From Pseudomonadota bacterium (GTDB lineage: Bacteria; Myxococcota_A; UBA9160; SZUA-336): 64,000 nucleotides of DNA. The position numbers and the translations under genes were made by a program. Shown one piece after another: positions 40,968 to 51,064 of this stretch. The notes beneath the pieces are model-generated. The model worked only from the letters and a program-made list of their open reading frames with translations, did not search any database and had not been told where the DNA came from. Positions within the stretch are counted from its first letter, which is position 1. Every line of letters starts with the position of its first letter. The stretch spans positions 1-64,000 of the forward strand of contig QJZC01000020.1 of the NCBI GenBank assembly GCA_003247575.1, read 5' to 3'.

Positions 40968-41509
40968 GGGACCACCGTTCTGATCGGGCAGGGAAGCTTG
41001 CAGATCGGGTACGGGTAGATCTGCGAGCTCTCACCCTCGGGTGGAAGAGAGAGCGGCGCGTTCTCTTCCTGGATCGTGATCGGCGGGTAGATGGGGAGAC
41101 AGGCGCAAGGGGGTGGCGGGATGGGCTTGATCACTCGGCAGATGGGGCCGAGCTTCGTGTCCACGCACACCGATCCGGGACCGCACGGCCGCGTGCGAGT
41201 CTCGCAGGTCTCGCGAACCGGGAACGGAACGCAGCGCGGGAATCCGTCCTTCTCCGTGCACGTGGTTCCCTGGGGGCACAGGATCACCGAACAACGAATC
41301 GGCAGCGGCAATGGGCCGGGATTCGGCGGGGGGATGTCCGGCGGCGGAATGATGGGATCGATCTTTATCGGGCAGTCTGTTCCGGGGCACTCGATCGGGG
41401 GGATGCGTTCGATCAGATCGCGATCCTCTGCGGCACTGGGTGAGCCCTGAAGCCCGAACCCCAGAAGTCCGATGCAAAGCGCGAGCAGAAGTGAAGCGGT
41501 AGATCGCAT
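40964..41509 (-). CDS. Secreted Pro/Cys-rich protein
   Basis: Signal peptide MRSTASLLLALCIGLLGFGLQGSPSAA; IIPPPDIPPPNPGPLPLP, CSVILCPQGTTCTEKDGFPRCV, CGPGSVCVDTKLGPICRVIKPIPPPPCACLP. Confidence 0.65.
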   Translation of the reverse strand: MRSTASLLLALCIGLLGFGLQGSPSAAEDRDLIERIPPIECPGTDCPIKIDPIIPPPDIPPPNPGPLPLPIRCSVILCPQGTTCTEKDGFPRCVPFPVRETCETRTRPCGPGSVCVDTKLGPICRVIKPIPPPPCACLPIYPPITIQEENAPLSLPPEGESSQIYPYPICKLPCPIRTVVP

Positions 41510-41642
41510 GTGGAGATTTCCTTCCTAGATGGCGACGACTCTTGCCTTCCGAAAGCGGTGCTCTTTCGAGCGATTGACGCACATCACCTTACGCGTGGCG
41601 CGCCGGACATTTGCAGGGCAGCCGACCGGACAGCTTCCGCCT

Positions 41643-42775
41643 CTAGAGCCGAAATCCCTCGTACACGAATGCAGTACGGATGCGCTCGCAATCGCGTACG
41701 CTGACCCCTTCGGTGCGGGCGATGGCGTACCAGCGGCTCTCGACGATCCGTTCCGTCTCGTCGATGAGGCTCGTCGCGTCGTCCGGTTCGACGAAGAAGC
41801 GCCGGCATTGCGTCAGCAGGTTCTGGGCATTGGCAAAGCGGCCCTGGTCGCCGCACTGCAGGGCGAGGTCCCGGTGGGTGATTCTCACCGGAGTCGACGG
41901 TGTCAGGTCGTAAGCCGGGGAGAGTCTCCAGTCCTCGTTCATTGCGATCATCGCGTGGTCGCGCGGACGATCGTCGTTGTTGGAAATCAACGCGTTGAAG
42001 ACCATGCGGCGGAAGAGTTCCGGAGCGTCCTGCTTGGGCTGTGCGGACAGCCGTCGAAGTTCTTCGGCGAGCAGGACATAGGACCATTTATCGCGCTCGT
42101 ACTCATCTGCGCGGAGCAATGTGAGCGCGCTCAGCATGCGGGCGCCGGTAGCCGTGCTTCTCTTTCTCACGGTCGAAGCGTTTGACCAGCAGGACGTTGC
42201 GATCACCGATGGTCGTGCACTTGCTGGTAGCGCTGCGGATGCCGCACTCAGCGGCAAGCAACAGCATGGCGCGTTCGGTCTTGGCGTGGTCCCATCGGTC
42301 GTCTACACGGTTGAACTTTGCGAGCCAGAGGCCATCGTGCGCTTCGACCACTACTTTGGGGCGGGCACCGCCCATAGAGGTTCCAGCGAGCAGCTCATGC
42401 GCCTGCTGAGCGTCGGGATCGTCGCGCGGCACCTCGTCGTCGGCGATGATTGCGTCGGAAACCGCCTGGAGCTTCTCGAGATCGATCGTGCGGTTGTACT
42501 TCCGCAGCGGAGCCGGTGGCGTCGGGTCCCGCGTCTCGCAAGGCACGGAACAGCCCCCCGAGGCCCTGCGTCTCGTACGTGGTCGCGGCGAGCTTCAGCT
42601 CGATCGGGTCGATCGGCACAGCGGCCTTGTTCGCACGGTATAGTCTGCCGTAGACGAATCTTCCGATCGGCTCTCCCTGGCGCGTCGTGTCCAGGACGAA
42701 GCGCCCGGCAGTCGTGGATCGGGTCTCGCCGGGTAGCACGATGTAGACGAAGCACTCACGGTCAGAAGTCATCAT
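41643..42775 (-). pseudogene. hipA: HipA-family toxin, split over three frames
   Basis: Pieces in order: CFVYIVLPGETRSTTAGRFVLD...GRFVYGRLYRAN; PPAPLRKYNRTIDLEKLQAVSDAIIADDEVP...LLAGTSMGGARPKVVVE...LVKRFDREKE; ARMLSALTLLRADEYERDKWSYVLLAEELRR...RRMVFNALISNNDDRPRDHAMI. Confidence 0.82.
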
Positions 42776-43104
42776 CGAGCTTCTTGCTGCTGGTGCTACG
42801 CGCGCGTTCGCGGCGCTCGGACAACGCGAGGCCTTCGGTGTCTTCGGCAGGGTCGGCCAGCACATCCCACGGGCCCAGCAGGTCATAGGTCCAGAGCAGA
42901 GCCGTATAGACGGCGATGCCGGTCGTCACCTTCCACCTTCTCGGCGTCAGCGACGGCGCGCATGCCAGTGCCGATTCTGTCGGCGACCTCCTGGATGGTG
43001 AGGTTGCGGCGCAGCCGCGCCGTGCGCAGGTTCTGGCCCAGGCGCTTGATGGCGCCTTCGACCGCATAGGGTGGGACCTCGGTCAATGTGTTCCTTGCAG
43101 TCAT
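42762..43104 (-). pseudogene. hipB: HipB-like XRE-family antitoxin, frameshifted
   Basis: IKRLGQNLRTARLRRNLTIQEVADRIGTGMRAVADAEK in one frame, TGIAVYTALLWTYDLLGPWDVLADPAEDTEGLALSERRERAR in the next. Confidence 0.8.
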
Positions 43105-43126
43105 GTGCGCTCAATCTGACTTAGGG

Positions 43127-43140
43127 TGCCCTTGAGGGCA
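43127..43140. promoter_or_regulatory. Candidate HipB operator palindrome TGCCCT-TG-AGGGCA
   Basis: 6-bp arms with 2-bp centre, 22 nt upstream of the hipB ATG. Confidence 0.45.
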
Positions 43141-43325
43141 TACAGGGGGACCTGCTCAAGAGCTACTCTCTCACTTCGCCCGACTCCTGGAGAGTCGAGG
43201 GCCTACAGGCACAGAAAATCAGCTACTTAGGGGAAGGGCCGGCACTGCATTCCGGGGGGGGCACGGCCCGGCGAAGGCGTTCGGGGAGCCTCGGAGCGAG
43301 CGGTAAGAGGCGCAGCGCCGGGGCG

Positions 43326-46300
43326 CTAGCGGTAGTGCGCTTCCTGCGTCATCGCCCGAAGCTTCGACGCGGCTCCCCACGAGGCGTAGAGGCGACGTGC
43401 GTTCTCGATCGGGGCTTCGGCGTCCGTGTCGCGGCGTTCGGAGAGAAGTAGATCTGCGGCGCGCTCGAAGGCGATGGCCGCGTGGTGCGGAAACTCCTGC
43501 TGTCGAGCGCGACGCGCAGCACGCTCCAGTGCGGCCAGCGCTGCCTTGGAGTGCCCCTTCAGGCGCAGAATCTCGGCCTCGAGCAGCTGGGCCATGTGCA
43601 CGAAGTCGGGCCCGTTCTGCGCCCAACGACTCACGGCACGATGGGCGCGCTCGAGCTCGCGCCGATGCGCACGTCGCTGCTTCCGACCCCGCCAGTCATG
43701 GGCCATGGCTGCGCTCGCGAGGCCCCGATAGAAGGTGTGATCCACGATATGAACGAAGGGGCTCAGGCGATACAGCTGCCTCCCGAGCGCATTCGAGTGG
43801 TCGAGCGCGAGGTCGAAGCGCTTGTGAACGCAGAGCACCATGAGCCACAAGGTGCGTACGTAGGGCATCTCCCCATCGCTGCGAAGCCAGGCGTCGTCCT
43901 TCCGAGACTCCTCCTCCAAATCTCCGGACGTGTCCTGGAGGAGTTGCACGACGCGTCTCGATGCTTTGACCTCGGGGTAGGAATGCCCGGACCGCAGGAC
44001 CCAGTCCTCCAGATCCGACAGGCGAGCCACGCTCTCGTCAACGGAGTCGCCGGCCAGCGAGCGAAAGTATTCGCGTAGGAATCGCGCGTACGAGCTGAAC
44101 TCCAGATCGCCCAGCTCGAGCGCTTGCTCGGCGACCCCAACGAGCGGTGCCAGAGCACGCCGCCGCCGCTCGAGCATGGGTGCGAGTGCACCGCAGGTCA
44201 ATAGCTCCGCCCTCAGGTTGTACACGGGGTCGGGAGCGCGCGCGTTGAACTCGGTCATCAGCGCGACGCAGTGCCGGGCGTAGTCTGCATCGCGCAGGAT
44301 CTGATACGAGAGGTACGAATGCGTGGCCAAGGTGAATCCGGGGCGACTCACGTAGCCGTAGCGTAGGTAGCGCCGCAGAGCGAGCGAGCTGGCGAGGATC
44401 ACGAGATGTGCATCCGTACGCAGCAGCGCCGCACCCGCAGGTGCCAAGAGGAGCATGGGGGCGAGCCAGCGCGGGTCGACCTTCGCGGCGGGTTGCAGCA
44501 CCGTCTGTGCATCTTTCCTACGGATGCGGAGATGCAGGTAGAAGATGGCCAACCACGCCCGCAGGTAAGAAGGGCTGCGCGGCCAGCGCACGCCGAACTG
44601 ACGCAGCACGTCCAGCACATAGGCCACACAGACCTTGGGAGGTTCGCTGAACGAGAGCACTTGAATGTGTTTGGCGGCCACCTGAACCCGTTCGATGACG
44701 CTCAGGCTACGCTCTTCGAATGGCGCCAGGTGGGCGAGTGCCTCGTCGAACCGCTTGGCTTGGAAGGCGCACTCGGATCCGAGCAGCCCGAGCTGGAATG
44801 TGATCCCGGGATGCTGCTCGGAGTCCTCCGGACGCAGGAGTCGCCGGGCCGACACCAGATACGGTTCAGCGCTCGCGGCCGCCCCGGTCTCTACGGCTTG
44901 CTTCGCGGCAGTGAGGGCGAGCTCGAGGAGCTCGATGCGAAGCTCGCCCGGTACGTTCTCTAGGTGGTGATCGAACTGATCGACGATGATTGCGGCTCTC
45001 GCGGGCCGCAGCTCCTTGGGAGTCTCTTCGAGCAGTCGGACTCCGATTTCGAGGTGACACCGCTCCAGCTCTTCGTGCGAGAGCCTGGCTTGTGCCGACT
45101 CGCGCACGCGCTCGTGGGGGAACCCGGGACCCACAGGCGTTGCGACCAGGAGTCCCTGTCGATAAAGCGTATCGAGAGACTCGTCGGTTTCGCTTCGACT
45201 CATCCTCGCGACGCTCGCAAGGAACTCCACGTCGATCTGCGTATGGATGCAGCTCGCGACCTCGAGGACTCTCTGGGGAGCTGCCTCGAGTCGGTCGATC
45301 TTGGCGGTCACGAGTCCGACCGCGCTCTCCGGGATCGGGGCCGAGGCGATCGCCGACACTTCCCAGTGGAATCCCTGCTCATCCTTGTAGCGCAGTAGTC
45401 CGGACTGATGGAGATGTTCGACGAACTGTCGTACGAGTAGTGGCTGATTCCCCGTCTTCATCTCGATGAGCTCGGCGAGGTCTCGCGCGGATTCTGCATC
45501 GGTGTGGAGCGCACTGCGCAGGAGCTCGGTGGAGTCATCGATCGATAGAGGTTCGAGCGTGATCCACTTCGGGGTCGCGCCGCGGGCGGTCAAGAGGTCG
45601 TTGAACGCATCGGCCGCGGGGGGGAGGGCGCCCGCCGTGGAGCCGCAAGTGACCACGAGCAGGAAGTTGAGCGAAGTCTCACAGATGAGATCAGCGAGAA
45701 CGGCCTGGCTCTCGGCGTCGGCGGAATGCAGGTCGTCGAATAGGACGATCAACGGGTGAGACGGGCGACTGCAGGCCAGGAGGAAGCGGCGGAGGGCCAG
45801 CGACAAGCGAACCTGGAACTCGCGTGGCCCGAGTGCGGGCAGTGGCGGCAGCTCGCCGACGATGAACGAGAGATCCGGAACCAGGGCAAGCAGGCTGCCA
45901 GCGATGTTTCCGAGCGCCTTACGGAGCTGCTGGCCCCATTCCTCGCTGCGCTGATTGCCTTCGACCAGCATCTGCTGAGTCAGGGACTCGACGATCTGCT
46001 TCCAGACCTGATAGGGCACGCGGGCATCGGTGGTTCCGCTCCCCACGGCGAACAGGCTCTTCCCTTCATCCAGGTCGCGATGAAAGATGCGTGCGACGGA
46101 GGACTTTCCAGAGCCCGCGTCACCGCGCACGAGTACCGCCGAGGCTCGTCCGCACTTCGCGCGCTCCAGCTCGGCTTCGAGTGCGCGGAGAGTCGCTCCG
46201 CGGCCATGGAGCCGATCCTGGAACGTGATCCGCGTGCGCTCGTCGGCGCCCCCGAGGCTAAACTCCGAGGGGAGTCTCCCGTCGCGTTCGAGCGCCTGCT

Positions 46301-47249
46301 TGAGTGCTCGTAGGTCTGCAAGCAGCGCGTGCGCCGTGGAGTAGCGCGAATCGGGCTCCTTCTCGAGCAGCTTCTGAATGAGATCCGAGAGCACGACTGG
46401 AAACTGGCTGCGAAGCTCTCGGACCGGTGTGGGGCGCTGAGCGAGATGCGCGTGGATCAGCTCGAGCGGATCGGTGATCTGGAAGGGTGGATGACCGACT
46501 ACGGAATAGTAGAGGGTCGCACCGAGTGTATAGAGGTCGCTGCGGAAGTCGCACCCGCGGTTCATCCGTCCGGTCTGCTCGGGAGCGATGAAGGGAAGGG
46601 TGCCGGAGAGCATCCCCTTCCCCAGTGAGGTGTCCGAGCTCCCGATTCCTGCGGACAAGGGCACCGCCAGTCCGAAGTCGATCAGATGAACCTCGAGGCT
46701 TTGCGGCTCGACGAGCACGTTCCGAGGACTTAGGTCGCGGTGCAGCCAGCGTGCGTCGTGAACCGCCACGACGCACTCCGCGATCTGGATGGCCACATCG
46801 AGGAAGGCCGATACTGGGTGGGGAGCCTGCTGTGCCCAGCGCGCGAGCGGTATGCCGGGGAGCTCCGAGAGCACGAGTGCCGGAAGCTCGCGGTCGAGCT
46901 GCAGTGAGAGTGCCGTCGGGACCTTTGCCGAACGTACGGCACCCAGTGCATCGAACTCTCGCTGCGCCGCTCGCTTCCCCTGATCGTTTTGGGCATACAG
47001 CTTGATGACGACGTTCTTGCCGTCGGAGTCGCGATGCCCGAGATACACCTCTCCCCGCGACCCGACATGCAGGCGCTTGGCAAGAGAGTAGCCGCTAAGA
47101 GACAGCTCGGAAGTCACTCCAGCAATGAACCGAGATCGGAATATCGGTCGAGAAAGCTGAGCCCGGGAGGGGAAGCGATGGGAGGTTCGAGGCAGAGGTG
47201 CACCGCAGCGAAGGCCGGTAGAGCCCCCGTTTCCGGCCAGCGCCCCCAA
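43326..47249 (-). CDS. Giant protein: Ser/Thr kinase-like + AAA ATPase + TPR-like (paralog C)
   Basis: VVIKLYA, LHRDLSPRNVLVE, LIDFGLAVPL, FIAPEQTGRMNRGCDFRSDLYTLG, GDAGSGKSSVARIF, VLFDDLHSADAES, YASWGAASKL; true start probably near 47120. Confidence 0.9.
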   Translation of the reverse strand: MGALAGNGGSTGLRCGAPLPRTSHRFPSRAQLSRPIFRSRFIAGVTSELSLSGYSLAKRLHVGSRGEVYLGHRDSDGKNVVIKLYAQNDQGKRAAQREFDALGAVRSAKVPTALSLQLDRELPALVLSELPGIPLARWAQQAPHPVSAFLDVAIQIAECVVAVHDARWLHRDLSPRNVLVEPQSLEVHLIDFGLAVPLSAGIGSSDTSLGKGMLSGTLPFIAPEQTGRMNRGCDFRSDLYTLGATLYYSVVGHPPFQITDPLELIHAHLAQRPTPVRELRSQFPVVLSDLIQKLLEKEPDSRYSTAHALLADLRALKQALERDGRLPSEFSLGGADERTRITFQDRLHGRGATLRALEAELERAKCGRASAVLVRGDAGSGKSSVARIFHRDLDEGKSLFAVGSGTTDARVPYQVWKQIVESLTQQMLVEGNQRSEEWGQQLRKALGNIAGSLLALVPDLSFIVGELPPLPALGPREFQVRLSLALRRFLLACSRPSHPLIVLFDDLHSADAESQAVLADLICETSLNFLLVVTCGSTAGALPPAADAFNDLLTARGATPKWITLEPLSIDDSTELLRSALHTDAESARDLAELIEMKTGNQPLLVRQFVEHLHQSGLLRYKDEQGFHWEVSAIASAPIPESAVGLVTAKIDRLEAAPQRVLEVASCIHTQIDVEFLASVARMSRSETDESLDTLYRQGLLVATPVGPGFPHERVRESAQARLSHEELERCHLEIGVRLLEETPKELRPARAAIIVDQFDHHLENVPGELRIELLELALTAAKQAVETGAAASAEPYLVSARRLLRPEDSEQHPGITFQLGLLGSECAFQAKRFDEALAHLAPFEERSLSVIERVQVAAKHIQVLSFSEPPKVCVAYVLDVLRQFGVRWPRSPSYLRAWLAIFYLHLRIRRKDAQTVLQPAAKVDPRWLAPMLLLAPAGAALLRTDAHLVILASSLALRRYLRYGYVSRPGFTLATHSYLSYQILRDADYARHCVALMTEFNARAPDPVYNLRAELLTCGALAPMLERRRRALAPLVGVAEQALELGDLEFSSYARFLREYFRSLAGDSVDESVARLSDLEDWVLRSGHSYPEVKASRRVVQLLQDTSGDLEEESRKDDAWLRSDGEMPYVRTLWLMVLCVHKRFDLALDHSNALGRQLYRLSPFVHIVDHTFYRGLASAAMAHDWRGRKQRRAHRRELERAHRAVSRWAQNGPDFVHMAQLLEAEILRLKGHSKAALAALERAARRARQQEFPHHAAIAFERAADLLLSERRDTDAEAPIENARRLYASWGAASKLRAMTQEAHYR

Positions 47250-47336
47250 CCAATGTGGAGCGCGCCGGAAAGCGGCGGGGCACCATCTAGCTGCACGGCG
47301 CCTGCGGGTGAACTGCAGCTCGCGCCCGAAGTGTCC

Positions 47337-47717
47337 TCAGTCGAGCAGCTTGAGGGTGTACCGGGCGATCACGCCGACGACGCCTCCGCCAACTCCTGCG
47401 ACCAGCTCCACCATACAGAGGACGTACAGCAGAGTCCCCGCACGGCCTCGGAAGTCGTAGCGTTCTCCCTCGACCGCCCCGAACAGTCTCCGTGCGCAAA
47501 ACCGAGAGCAGACTGCCGGCACGTAGAGCGAGGCTCGTAGGAATGGGAAGAGGGGGAGGGTCTCCGCTTCCAGTTTCGTCCAACGCCGGGTCTTCCAATC
47601 AGGATCGAAGCGCGGATTCAGGAACAGCGGAAAGGCTGGTAGGACGAACGCGCCAACCAACATGCTCATGCCCCCTGCGATCTCGATGAGCTCCAGGATC
47701 TCGCGCAGACGCTCCAT
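47337..47717 (-). CDS. Hypothetical small membrane protein
   Basis: GGMSMLVGAFVLPAFPLF and TLLYVLCMVELVAGVGGGVVGVIARY helices; start moved to ATG 47717. Confidence 0.6.
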   Translation of the reverse strand: MERLREILELIEIAGGMSMLVGAFVLPAFPLFLNPRFDPDWKTRRWTKLEAETLPLFPFLRASLYVPAVCSRFCARRLFGAVEGERYDFRGRAGTLLYVLCMVELVAGVGGGVVGVIARYTLKLLD

Positions 47718-47724
47718 CGCTCGG

Positions 47725-48717
47725 CTATCGGAGTGCCGGCAGAGGGAATCTTTCCAGAGCCCAAGCGCTTGAGCTACTCCCGGCTTCGCCTTCACTCGGC
47801 TGTGGACCCACAACGAGGTCGTGAACCGTGCCGGTTGCGAATGCGCCCAGCTCTCCGAAGCCGACGCCTGCACCTGCGCCTACGATGAGAGCACAGATCC
47901 ATAGGCTGTTGCCTCCGGTAGGAAATCCAAGGGCGACATTGCAGACGCCGTAGCCCGCGCTACCCCCCAGCATCGCGCCCCCGAGTCCGCCGAGCTGTGT
48001 CGCAAGGGTGCGATTCTGCATAGGTGTATTCCAGTCGCTGTAGATGGCGACGCCTGCCAGTCCGATGGAGATGCCCAGGCTACCCTTGGCTAGGAGGCTG
48101 AGTCCGCGGGCGGTCGCGGTGAGTGCGCGCAGTCGCGTGGCGTACCTCGCCTGGCCCAGTGTGTCGGGGGTCAGGCGAATCACGGCTCGCGTCGTTCGCG
48201 TGACTTGCTCGCGCCGCAGGGTGGAGATGGTCCGGTTGCGAATCTCGATCAGCTGTACCGAGACGGACTGGATGCGTTGGCGAAGCGCGATCTGGACCTC
48301 GGGCGGCGGAGGCCGAAGCCCGGAGAGCTCGACCTGTGCGACCGCAACCCCGGCACCCGCCATCCCTCCAGTGCCGTTGTTTCCGAGATTGATCCAATCG
48401 AGGAGGTCCCAGTGCTGTTCCACGAGCTCGCGTTGCTGCGGAGGCGTTTCTTTCCAGATTCGACGAAGTCGTTCGATCTCTTCGGGCTGAATCTCGGGTA
48501 CGTGGGTCTCGTGCGCGGGTGAAGCGGCACGCCGCAGGATCACAGGCTGTCCGGGCTGAATGTGGTCGGGATCGGCGATCCCGGAGCGCCGTGCGACCTC
48601 ACGCACCGTGTCCATCCACTCACGATCACTCGGGAAGGGACCCAGCGTATCACGGACGATCGCCGACAGAGTGTCTCCCGGTTTCGTGAATACGACGTAA
48701 TACGCTCCATCCGCCAT
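47725..48717 (-). CDS. LysM-type protein with C-terminal glycine-zipper hydrophobic region
   Basis: YYVVFTKPGDTLSAIVRDTLG...PDHIQPGQPVIL (LysM-like); GLGGAMLGGSAGYGVCNVALG...ALIVGAGAGVGFGELGAFATG. Confidence 0.72.
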   Translation of the reverse strand: MADGAYYVVFTKPGDTLSAIVRDTLGPFPSDREWMDTVREVARRSGIADPDHIQPGQPVILRRAASPAHETHVPEIQPEEIERLRRIWKETPPQQRELVEQHWDLLDWINLGNNGTGGMAGAGVAVAQVELSGLRPPPPEVQIALRQRIQSVSVQLIEIRNRTISTLRREQVTRTTRAVIRLTPDTLGQARYATRLRALTATARGLSLLAKGSLGISIGLAGVAIYSDWNTPMQNRTLATQLGGLGGAMLGGSAGYGVCNVALGFPTGGNSLWICALIVGAGAGVGFGELGAFATGTVHDLVVGPQPSEGEAGSSSSAWALERFPLPALR

Positions 48718-48863
48718 CAATTCCTCCGAATCCGCCCGATCCGTCGCCTGCAGGCTCGTCATCGACAGGTGCGTGGTCTACGGACGAGGAACTTACCAAG
48801 GTGGCTCGTGCGTCTCAACTGACTCGTTCTGGCGCGGGTCTAGAGCATTGACGCAGCGGGTCG

Positions 48864-50684
48864 ATGTGCGGGGCTGAAGAAATCAACGACCAACCATTGG
48901 GCATGCTCAGATTTGGTAGACTGCCACACATGGGCCTGACCACCGCGAGCTCGCGCCTGCCGTTCATGACGATTGGGCTCGGCCTGGGCATCATCTGGTG
49001 GCTCGCCAATCCGTTCGGCTGGACCGATGCCGGAGAGCGAGTGGGTGCGCACACGACGGCTGCCGTGCTCGTCTCGTTCGCGAGTGCGGCGGGTCTGCTG
49101 GCGCAGTTCACCTGGACCGGGCGCGACTGGGCACGCTGGATTCTGTCCGCTGCTGGAGTCGCGCTGGTCATCGCCGTGGTTACCTGGCAGGTTTGGAGCC
49201 ACCAGCCCACCGTACCGGTCGACTACCGAGGAGACGGGCAGCGGATCGGGGTGTGGATCCTCGGAGCCTGCACGTTCCTCTACATCGCCGCACCGTTTGC
49301 GCAGATCTACCAGGACACGGGGAGGCTTCGGTTTCCCTATCCAGGTCTCTTCGAGCACAGCTGGACCAACGTCTTCGTCCTCTTGACCGCAGCGCTGTTT
49401 GCGGGCGCCGTCTGGACACTGCTCGCGATCTGGACGGCCTTGTTCCAGCTTCTGAACGTCTCCTTCTTTCGCGACGTGTTCTTCAGTCCGCCCTTTGCGT
49501 ACCTCGCTACGTTCACAGTGCTGGGCTACGGGTGCTCGGTCGGGAGGATGAACGAGAGCGTGATTCGCGCGCTTCGCCGGATCACTCTGATGGGCGCATA
49601 TGCCCTGCTTCCGCTCGTCGCACTCATAGCGCTGTTGTTCGCGGGCGCGCTTCCAGTCCGGGGCCTTACGCCCTTGTGGGAGACGGGGCGCGCCACACCG
49701 CTGTTGCTGACTTTCCTCGCAGCGATCATCGTGCTGACGAATGCGGTCTTCGAGGACGGGGCGTCGATGCCTCGCTACGCACGTGTGATGCGGATTGGGA
49801 TCGAGGCTTCCGTGCTGGTTACGCCTGGCTTTGCGGTCATCGCGGCCTATGGAACCTGGTTGCGCATCGACCAGTACGGGCTCTCACCGGATCGCGTCTA
49901 CGCACTGCTCCTCGTACTCATTGCTTTACTGTATACGATCGGATACGCGGTCAGCGTCGTCTGGCGCACGCCCCCGTGGATCGGCGGGATCCAGCGCGTG
50001 AACGTCGCCGTCGCGATCGTGATCGCGGGGCTCGCGCTCGCGGTGCAGCTGCCTCCGCTCGACCCGCTACGACTCTCGGCGCTCGACCAGGCCGAGAGGT
50101 TGCGCACCCAGCGCACGCCCGTGTCGGAGTTCGACTTCGCGAGCCTGCGCTTCAAGCTCGGGCGCTATGGGTGGGAAGAGCTGTCGTCGCTGCGCCAGCT
50201 TCCGAGCCATCCCGATGCCGAGGTCATCTCGGCTGCGGTCGATCGAGTTCTGCTCGCCGACAGCTACTGGAGTGCACGGAGAGCGCCGGTGCCGAGCGCA
50301 GCGAGTGAGATCCGAAGAATTCCGTCGGATCTGGAGGTGACGGACGAGTTTCTCGCGCGCATGCTCGAGCAGTCGAGTCAGGGAGCCAACTGTGTCCCGC
50401 CGAACTCGTGCGCAGTGCTCGGCGCCGATCTCGATCACGATGGTTTGCTGGAGCTCTGCCTGATCTCACTGCAGAGCTATCGCAAGTCCTGGTGTTACGT
50501 GCAGGGGGAGGCGGGCGAGCCGAGATCGATCGGGCAGCTGCTCTACTCCGGAGCCAACCGCCAAGCTTGGGAGCAGGCCCTGGAGGCACTCTCGGATAGT
50601 CCGATCGCGTTCCGTCGGCCGAGGTACGACAGCATCGTCGTACACGGTAGCGAAGGAGTGTTCGAGTTCTATCCGGAGGACTGA
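48864..50684 (+). CDS. DUF4153-family polytopic membrane protein
   Basis: YPGLFEHSWTNVFVLLTAALFAGAVWTLLAIWTALFQLLNVSFFRDVFFSPPFAYLATFTVLGYG; many TM segments; start may be internal. Confidence 0.78.
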   Translation: MCGAEEINDQPLGMLRFGRLPHMGLTTASSRLPFMTIGLGLGIIWWLANPFGWTDAGERVGAHTTAAVLVSFASAAGLLAQFTWTGRDWARWILSAAGVALVIAVVTWQVWSHQPTVPVDYRGDGQRIGVWILGACTFLYIAAPFAQIYQDTGRLRFPYPGLFEHSWTNVFVLLTAALFAGAVWTLLAIWTALFQLLNVSFFRDVFFSPPFAYLATFTVLGYGCSVGRMNESVIRALRRITLMGAYALLPLVALIALLFAGALPVRGLTPLWETGRATPLLLTFLAAIIVLTNAVFEDGASMPRYARVMRIGIEASVLVTPGFAVIAAYGTWLRIDQYGLSPDRVYALLLVLIALLYTIGYAVSVVWRTPPWIGGIQRVNVAVAIVIAGLALAVQLPPLDPLRLSALDQAERLRTQRTPVSEFDFASLRFKLGRYGWEELSSLRQLPSHPDAEVISAAVDRVLLADSYWSARRAPVPSAASEIRRIPSDLEVTDEFLARMLEQSSQGANCVPPNSCAVLGADLDHDGLLELCLISLQSYRKSWCYVQGEAGEPRSIGQLLYSGANRQAWEQALEALSDSPIAFRRPRYDSIVVHGSEGVFEFYPED

Positions 50685-50758
50685 TCCTATCGATGATCCA
50701 GGCTTCGACGATCGACTCTTCGACCAAAAACTCCTCGTCGGATGACTCCTAAGGAAGG

Positions 50759-51064
50759 GTGGGTCTCCGCCTCGCGCTCACGGTTGCAGCCGGAGTTGCC
50801 GCACTCGCCTATCACGCCTACTGGGGCATGAGCGTGACCGGACTTCAGAATCCGGTGTTCTGGGGTGTGTACATCACCACGTTCGTCTTCTGGGACGGGA
50901 TCGCCCACGCGGGAACCTTGATCTCCGCGATCCTGTTCATCAACTTGGGGATGGGGTTCGAGCGTTACGTGATCGTCACGACCGGCCTCGCGCATGCATT
51001 CCCGCCGCTGTTGATTCCGGCACTGCATATGAAGCAGGCTCCGGTCGCACGCGCGCAGGGCTAG
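50759..51064 (+). CDS. Small hypothetical membrane protein
   Basis: Three hydrophobic stretches in [52 protein letters not shown]. Confidence 0.55.
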   Translation: MGLRLALTVAAGVAALAYHAYWGMSVTGLQNPVFWGVYITTFVFWDGIAHAGTLISAILFINLGMGFERYVIVTTGLAHAFPPLLIPALHMKQAPVARAQG

